From: Methylophilus sp. 14
GTDB taxonomy: Bacteria; Pseudomonadota; Gammaproteobacteria; Burkholderiales; Methylophilaceae
Assembly (NCBI RefSeq): GCF_015354345.1
Contig: NZ_JADKYS010000001.1
Span: 186,001-250,000 of the forward strand
Direction of reading: 5' to 3'
DNA: 64,000 bases
Shown here: positions 61,032 to 64,000 of the stretch, in pieces
Position numbering within the stretch: position 1 is the stretch's first letter
Layout of the letters: every line of letters begins with the position of its first letter
Position numbers and translations under genes: made by a program
Notes under the pieces: generated by a model
What the model was told of the DNA's origin: nothing
The model's database searches: none
Seen by the model: only the letters and a program-made list of their open reading frames with translations

Positions 61032-62222
61032 TTGAGCTTAATTAATCAGGTATTACAAAACGTTGAGGCCCGTCAGGGCGGCGCAGCTACGGATGGTTGG
61101 GCCGGGCAGGTCAAGCCTGTGTTGTCGCATCAATCGACTTCTGGTGGCTGGGTGAAGCGCTTAGTGTGGGGCCTGGTATTGCTGGCGTTGGCTGGCTGGT
61201 TGTTGACAATCAATTGGCCTATGCTGGCCGCCCGACTTCATACTGGCCAACAGACAGTTTCGTCGCAGCAACCGACGGTTGTTGCCGCTTTAAAACCTGC
61301 GGAGCCTGTGCGGGATGCCGCTACGCCGGATGTGCATCCTGCCTGGACACCACCGCAACTCACCAAGTCATTATTTAGTGCATGGCAATCTGAAACTGCC
61401 AGCCCGGTGGCTACGCGTGCCAAGTCAGTCACGCCTGCCCCGCCAGTGCCTGCTAAAACCGGCGTCGCGCCGCAAATAGAAGGCGAGTTTACGATCAAGC
61501 CTGCCGCCCAGGCGGCTGGCAATCCTGTGGTGTCTGCCATTGAGCCACCTTTGGATGTGGCCAATGCGCTCAAGCCTGGTAGAACCGAGGACGAATCTGG
61601 CCCGAAAGGCATCGTTAACAAGCAGATACGCCCGGAACAGGAAGTGAATGTGCAGATTCAGCGCGCGGTAGACCAGGAGCAGAAAGGGCGCCTGAATGAG
61701 GCGCTGGGGATATTGCGTCAGGTGTTGAATACTTCGCCACAATCCGAGGATGCGCGGCAACTCTTGGCGGCCTATTTGTTCGAGTCTAAGCAAGAACAGG
61801 AAGCGGTCGCGGTCTTGCAAAGCGGGATTAAACAATTCCCCGGCCAAATCGGTTTGTCCAAGTCGCTGGCCAAGTGGCAGATGGCACGCGGTCAGTCAGA
61901 AGCGGTATTGCAAACACTGAAACCAGCCGCCAACCTGTTCATACAAGATGCCGAAGTGCAATGGATGCTGGCCATGGCCTATCAGCAAACTGGCCAGCAC
62001 GCGGCCGCCTTGCCTCACTTTGAGCGTGCGATCACGCTACGCCCTGGGCATGCACCGTGGATTGTGGCGTATGCTATTTCCCTGCAAGCGGCAGGCCAGC
62101 CTGCGCAAGCCTTACAACAACTGCAACAGGCGTATAACCTGCCTTTAAGCGACCGGCTGTCAGAGTTTGTCGGGCAACGTATCCGCCAACTGGGCGGCAC
62201 GGCCGTCGTACGTAGCGAATGA
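61032..62222 (+). CDS. mshN: MshN-like TPR protein
   Basis: A 396-residue bitopic protein: N-terminal SLINQVLQNVEARQG, the usual MshN opening, a transmembrane segment (about 48-66), a proline-rich periplasmic linker, and a C-terminal tetratricopeptide array (about 205-390, as in NEALGILRQVL and HAAALPHFERAI). The start is a TTG that gives MSLINQV, matching the family; a TTG four codons upstream also fits the frame. GGGGAAG precedes it. Last gene of the second pilus block, convergent with comF with 19 bases between the stops. Confidence 0.82.
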   Translation: MSLINQVLQNVEARQGGAATDGWAGQVKPVLSHQSTSGGWVKRLVWGLVLLALAGWLLTINWPMLAARLHTGQQTVSSQQPTVVAALKPAEPVRDAATPDVHPAWTPPQLTKSLFSAWQSETASPVATRAKSVTPAPPVPAKTGVAPQIEGEFTIKPAAQAAGNPVVSAIEPPLDVANALKPGRTEDESGPKGIVNKQIRPEQEVNVQIQRAVDQEQKGRLNEALGILRQVLNTSPQSEDARQLLAAYLFESKQEQEAVAVLQSGIKQFPGQIGLSKSLAKWQMARGQSEAVLQTLKPAANLFIQDAEVQWMLAMAYQQTGQHAAALPHFERAITLRPGHAPWIVAYAISLQAAGQPAQALQQLQQAYNLPLSDRLSEFVGQRIRQLGGTAVVRSE

Positions 62223-62241
62223 GGTCACGCAGCGAATAAGG

Positions 62242-62994
62242 TTATTCATGCTTCAGGGTGCGCGCCAGCACCACGGCGGTCACCCGCGTCGCCCCTGCCT
62301 GCTTTAATATCTTGGCCACCGCGTGCATGCTGGCGCCCGTCGTCATTACATCATCCACAATCACCACATGTTGACCTTGCCATGATTGCTGCGTGGCAAA
62401 TGCGCTACGCAGGCTGCGGGTTCTGGTTTTCATGTCCATGCCAGCCTGGGTCGGGGTATCAAGCACACGTATGCATCCTTCACTATCTAGTGGAATCCGC
62501 CATTGCTGTTGTAACTGTTTGGCTAGCTCCAGCGCATGATTAAACCCGCGTTCTTTGACGCGGTTGAGATGCATGGGCATAGCGATCACGACTTGTGGTG
62601 CTGGTATTGGCAAGCGCGGTAATTGCGCCAGCAAGGCATTAGCCAGCAAGTGTCCCAGGGAGAGTTGTTGATGGTATTTGAATTGATGTAATAGCCGGTC
62701 TAAGGGATACGCATAGCGGAACGGTGCGAAGGTATGGTCGAACGCGGGTGCATGTTGCAGGCACACACCGCACAATGCCCCCGATATATTAGGCAGTGCG
62801 CATTGCGGGCAGCGTGGCGACTGGTACCAGGGCAATAAATCAAAGCAATGACTGCAAAGCGGGAGAGAGGTGCGACTGTGTGCACTGGCTGGCGCATCAC
62901 ACAGCACACAGGGCAGGGTGGATCCTAGCCAGCGCTGACACTGGCGATAAAAACGAGTTTGATTAAATTTTAATCTATTGTAAAAATTTTTCAC
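62242..62994 (-). CDS. comF: ComF family phosphoribosyltransferase-like protein
   Basis: A 250-residue protein with an N-terminal zinc-finger-like region of paired cysteines (CVLC, CSHC, CPQC, CGVC, about 29-78) and a PRTase domain with the PRPP loop VVIVDDVMTTGAS (about 212-224). ComF/GntX proteins are needed for natural transformation or purine-related functions in other species. The start is a GTG; an ATG nearby is out of frame. Divergent from bioB with 63 bases between. Confidence 0.88.
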   Translation of the reverse strand: MKNFYNRLKFNQTRFYRQCQRWLGSTLPCVLCDAPASAHSRTSLPLCSHCFDLLPWYQSPRCPQCALPNISGALCGVCLQHAPAFDHTFAPFRYAYPLDRLLHQFKYHQQLSLGHLLANALLAQLPRLPIPAPQVVIAMPMHLNRVKERGFNHALELAKQLQQQWRIPLDSEGCIRVLDTPTQAGMDMKTRTRSLRSAFATQQSWQGQHVVIVDDVMTTGASMHAVAKILKQAGATRVTAVVLARTLKHE

Positions 62995-63057
62995 GTCATA
63001 TTTTAAACAACATATAATTCGCCCGGATTATTCATACAATTTTATTGCGTGGTATTT

Positions 63058-64000
63058 ATGGAACAACATACTTCTGCTGCCGGTTGTAGCAGCGAAATAC
63101 AAACCTCTGTTATTAACCTCGATGGCTTGAAACCGTCATCTGCCTGCCATCCTACGGTAGAGCGCTGGCAGGTAGCAGACATCATGGCACTGTTTGAGTT
63201 GCCATTCAATGACTTGCTAGATCGGGCACACACCGTGCACAGAGAACACTTCGACCCGAATGCGGTGCAAGTGAGTACCTTGCTGTCGATTAAAACCGGC
63301 GGCTGCTCTGAGGATTGTGGCTATTGCCCACAAGCTGCGCGCTATCACACCGAGGTGGAAAATGAGCCGTTGATGAAACTGGACGACGTGTTGGCGGCGG
63401 CCAAAGCGGCTAAAGACAGTGGCGCCAGCCGTTTCTGTATGGGCGCCGCCTGGCGTGGCCCTAAACAGCGTGATCTGGAACCTGTGCTGAAGATGATTTC
63501 TGAAGTGAAGGCGATGGGGCTGCAAACCTGTGCCACGCTGGGGATGCTCAAAGATGGCCAGGCTGAGCAATTGAAAGAGGCCGGGTTGGATTATTACAAC
63601 CATAACCTGGACACTGCACCAGAGTTTTACGGCGACGTGATTACCACCCGCACTTACCAGGACCGCCTGGATACCCTGGACCGTGTGCGCAGCATGAATA
63701 TCAATGTGTGTAGTGGCGGCATTATTGGTATGGGTGAAACCCGTGCCCAACGCGCAGGCCTGGTGGCGCAACTGGCGAATATGGAGCATCCGCCAGAGAG
63801 CGTACCGATTAACTTGCTGACCCAAGTGGAGGGCACGCCATTGCATGGTACGGATCCACTGGATCCGCTGGAGTTTGTGCGTACCATCGCGATTGCGCGT
63901 ATCACCATGCCAACCAGCTTTGTGCGCTTGTCCGCAGGCCGTCAGAGCATGGGCGAGGCCGTGCAGGCGCTATGCTTCCATGCCGGTGCCAACAGTATTT
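63058..64000 (+). CDS. bioB: Biotin synthase, N-terminal part (cut by window edge)
   Basis: Radical-SAM enzyme that inserts sulphur into dethiobiotin. About 314 codons are present and no stop lies in the window; usual length is about 345. The CxxxCxxC cluster is in [12 protein letters not shown], preceded by [13 protein letters not shown], followed by [26 protein letters not shown] and [11 protein letters not shown]. The N-terminus is about 30-35 residues longer than E. coli BioB before the [14 protein letters not shown] segment, and contains extra cysteines; no better start lies downstream. A TATAAT box (63013-63018) lies in the short gap from comF. Confidence 0.93.
   Translation, partial: MEQHTSAAGCSSEIQTSVINLDGLKPSSACHPTVERWQVADIMALFELPFNDLLDRAHTVHREHFDPNAVQVSTLLSIKTGGCSEDCGYCPQAARYHTEVENEPLMKLDDVLAAAKAAKDSGASRFCMGAAWRGPKQRDLEPVLKMISEVKAMGLQTCATLGMLKDGQAEQLKEAGLDYYNHNLDTAPEFYGDVITTRTYQDRLDTLDRVRSMNINVCSGGIIGMGETRAQRAGLVAQLANMEHPPESVPINLLTQVEGTPLHGTDPLDPLEFVRTIAIARITMPTSFVRLSAGRQSMGEAVQALCFHAGANSI

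Noticed and set aside
62242-62994. A natural-competence locus based on comF next to the pilus genes
   Set aside because: No comEA, comEC, dprA or pilT-like gene is present; comF is common beside bioB in proteobacteria and proves nothing about transformation.

Overview
The window looks like the chromosome of a betaproteobacterial methylotroph of the Methylophilaceae type (Methylophilus, Methylovorus or Methylotenera). This is an inference from gene content and order: dusB-fis-purH, polA next to a DUF2782 gene and a type II thrB, coaBC near dut, a small class I cytochrome c, and moderate GC of roughly 50-55 percent. No rRNA, CRISPR array, transposase or prophage is visible. One tRNA (Val, anticodon UAC) is present.

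Layout. 1-6200: the start of rpmB (cut by the left edge), dut, a TonB-dependent receptor, coaBC, a membrane-anchored HExxH protein, radC, tRNA-Val and a tiny ANTAR protein. 6400-12400: the cstA/ybdD/DUF2805 uptake cluster, ilvD with a mutarotase-like gene, and a secreted cytochrome c. 12400-20500 (minus strand): an APC amino-acid permease, then apeB, hemF, purD, purH, fis and dusB. 20500-27300: a TetR regulator divergent from an RND efflux operon, with AcrR-like operator half-sites lying over a good promoter. 27300-32600: an MHS transporter, lgt, a cysteine-cluster protein, a CinA-type domain protein, an MHYT-PAS-GGDEF cyclase and two small membrane proteins. 33000-34600: a small accessory islet with a toxin-antitoxin pair under an 18-bp palindrome and an AT-rich gene with a possible PD-(D/E)xK-like core. 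34600-46100: polA, LOG, DUF2782, thrB, a membrane protein, an EAL-CBS-GGDEF protein, uvrD, a gene-free kilobase of structured repeats and a candidate small RNA, then trmL.

46141-62222 is a complete MSHA-type (type IVa-like) pilus locus in two blocks. The first is mshE-mshG-mshA-mshC-mshD-mshO-mshP-mshQ and the second mshI-(pilN-like)-mshJ-mshK-mshL-mshM-mshN. The two blocks are swapped relative to the Vibrio/Shewanella order. The ATPase carries both 24-residue motifs of an MshEN cyclic-di-GMP receptor, and the window encodes two cyclic-di-GMP turnover proteins, so second-messenger control of the pilus is a coherent hypothesis. The major pilin gene has an exact-spacing sigma-54 promoter candidate. 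comF and the first ~314 codons of bioB close the window.

The least explained sequence is 44530-45587. It holds two diverged, head-to-head copies of one element whose hairpins keep their shape through compensatory base changes, followed by a compact run of hairpins with a C-rich (anti-Shine-Dalgarno) loop ending in a strong terminator with no gene upstream.
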